A DNA stretch of 64,000 nucleotides from assembly GCA_030220185.1 (NCBI GenBank), contig JASPKZ010005708.1, positions 301,501-365,500 on the forward strand, read 5' to 3'. This document shows, one piece after another, positions 63,698-64,000 of this stretch. The notes beneath the pieces were generated by a model. The model saw only the letters and a program-made list of their open reading frames with translations. It was not told the origin of the DNA and did not search any database. This DNA is from Diploptera punctata. Taxonomy: Eukaryota > Arthropoda > Insecta > Blattodea > Blaberidae. Made by a program: the position numbers and the translations under genes. Numbering within the stretch: position 1 is the stretch's first letter; the number at the start of each line of letters is the position of its first letter.

Positions 63698-64000
63698 GAA
63701 CAAATCAACATTAATATTGAGGTAAGATGTCCAGACCAAAAATAATATAATTAAAGTAACCTCAAAATATAACTTCCTAAAATTAAATATTGTGTATATA
63801 TTATTTGTTGAAAGCGATATTTGAATTTAATATCGACACTGAGTTCGTTCAAATGCATTATTAATACATTTTACGAGTTTTGAAGTGTTACCGATAATGT
63901 GATTTGTCAATTTAGTAAAACTGAATTTTCATGCAGACCTTTTAATGAGAAAAATTACCTCGTACAACAGTTTTACCGGATCTGAAGTAAAAAAAAAAAA

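Larger units (their letters stand above)
62939..63791. mobile_element. Composite: two tRNA-like units plus hammerhead palindrome, 12-bp TSD
   Basis: 853 bp between copies of GTGTATATATTA (62927-62938 and 63792-63803). It holds two minus-strand tRNA-like units of 303 bp (62941-63243 and 63244-63546) that I read as identical, followed by a palindrome of about 245 bp with one complete hammerhead per arm and the family end CCTCAAAATATAACTTCCTA. A single TSD around the whole block shows that the tRNA-like and hammerhead parts moved together. Confidence 0.8.

Overview
This is a eukaryotic, AT-rich genomic window, most likely from an insect. The evidence is GT-AG introns of 2-20 kb, TA-flanked mariner elements, TTAA-flanked piggyBac relatives, tRNA-headed SINEs, LINE 3' ends and many Penelope-like elements (PLEs). 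No species can be named from the sequence. No bacterial features are present.

One host gene is clear. A DHRS7B-type membrane-anchored short-chain dehydrogenase/reductase lies on the + strand as six coding exons: 6070-6230, 16354-16497, 36109-36328, 38137-38221, 40247-40407 and 43439-43635. It carries TGGSSGLG, NNGG, the catalytic Ser, YAASK and PG motifs. Intron phases fit at every junction. The last exon has a one-base frameshift near 43573-43580 that replaces the conserved C-terminal tail. A further 60-codon open exon-like block on the minus strand (1250-1431) may be the last exon of an unrelated gene.

Almost everything else is transposon sequence inside or beside this gene. By region: mariner elements at 1971-3214 and 7061-8001; a SINE dimer at 3806-4442; a fragmented insect DDE transposase at 8255-8500 and 10267-10560 around repeat R; a Penelope element with GIY-YIG endonuclease at 11003-12266; a three-deep nest of palindromes at 13226-14445; piggyBac relatives at 19611-21195, 23350-24795 and 25186-26629; a four-level nest (SINE, pogo/Tigger-like element, repeat R, PLE palindrome) at 27430-29512; tRNA-like arrays at 33903-35053, 38294-39000 and 62939-63791; LINE 3' ends throughout; PLE fragments with RT or GIY-YIG coding remnants at 32215-33165, 42152-43019, 49628-50812, 52925-53575 and 56770-57275.

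The most striking content is a dense set of about 28 hammerhead-ribozyme-like motifs carried by short, usually palindromic, PLE-derived insertions. They share CUGANGA-stem II-GAAA, followed by a loopless self-complementary stem III of at least ten different sequences. One group replaces the C3-G8 core pair by U3-A8. Ten insertions are bounded by exact 12-bp target duplications, including ones made of tandem tRNA-like units, one of which also contains the hammerheads. This suggests one mobilisation system moving a Pol III-like, ribozyme-bearing composite family. That last step is inference.
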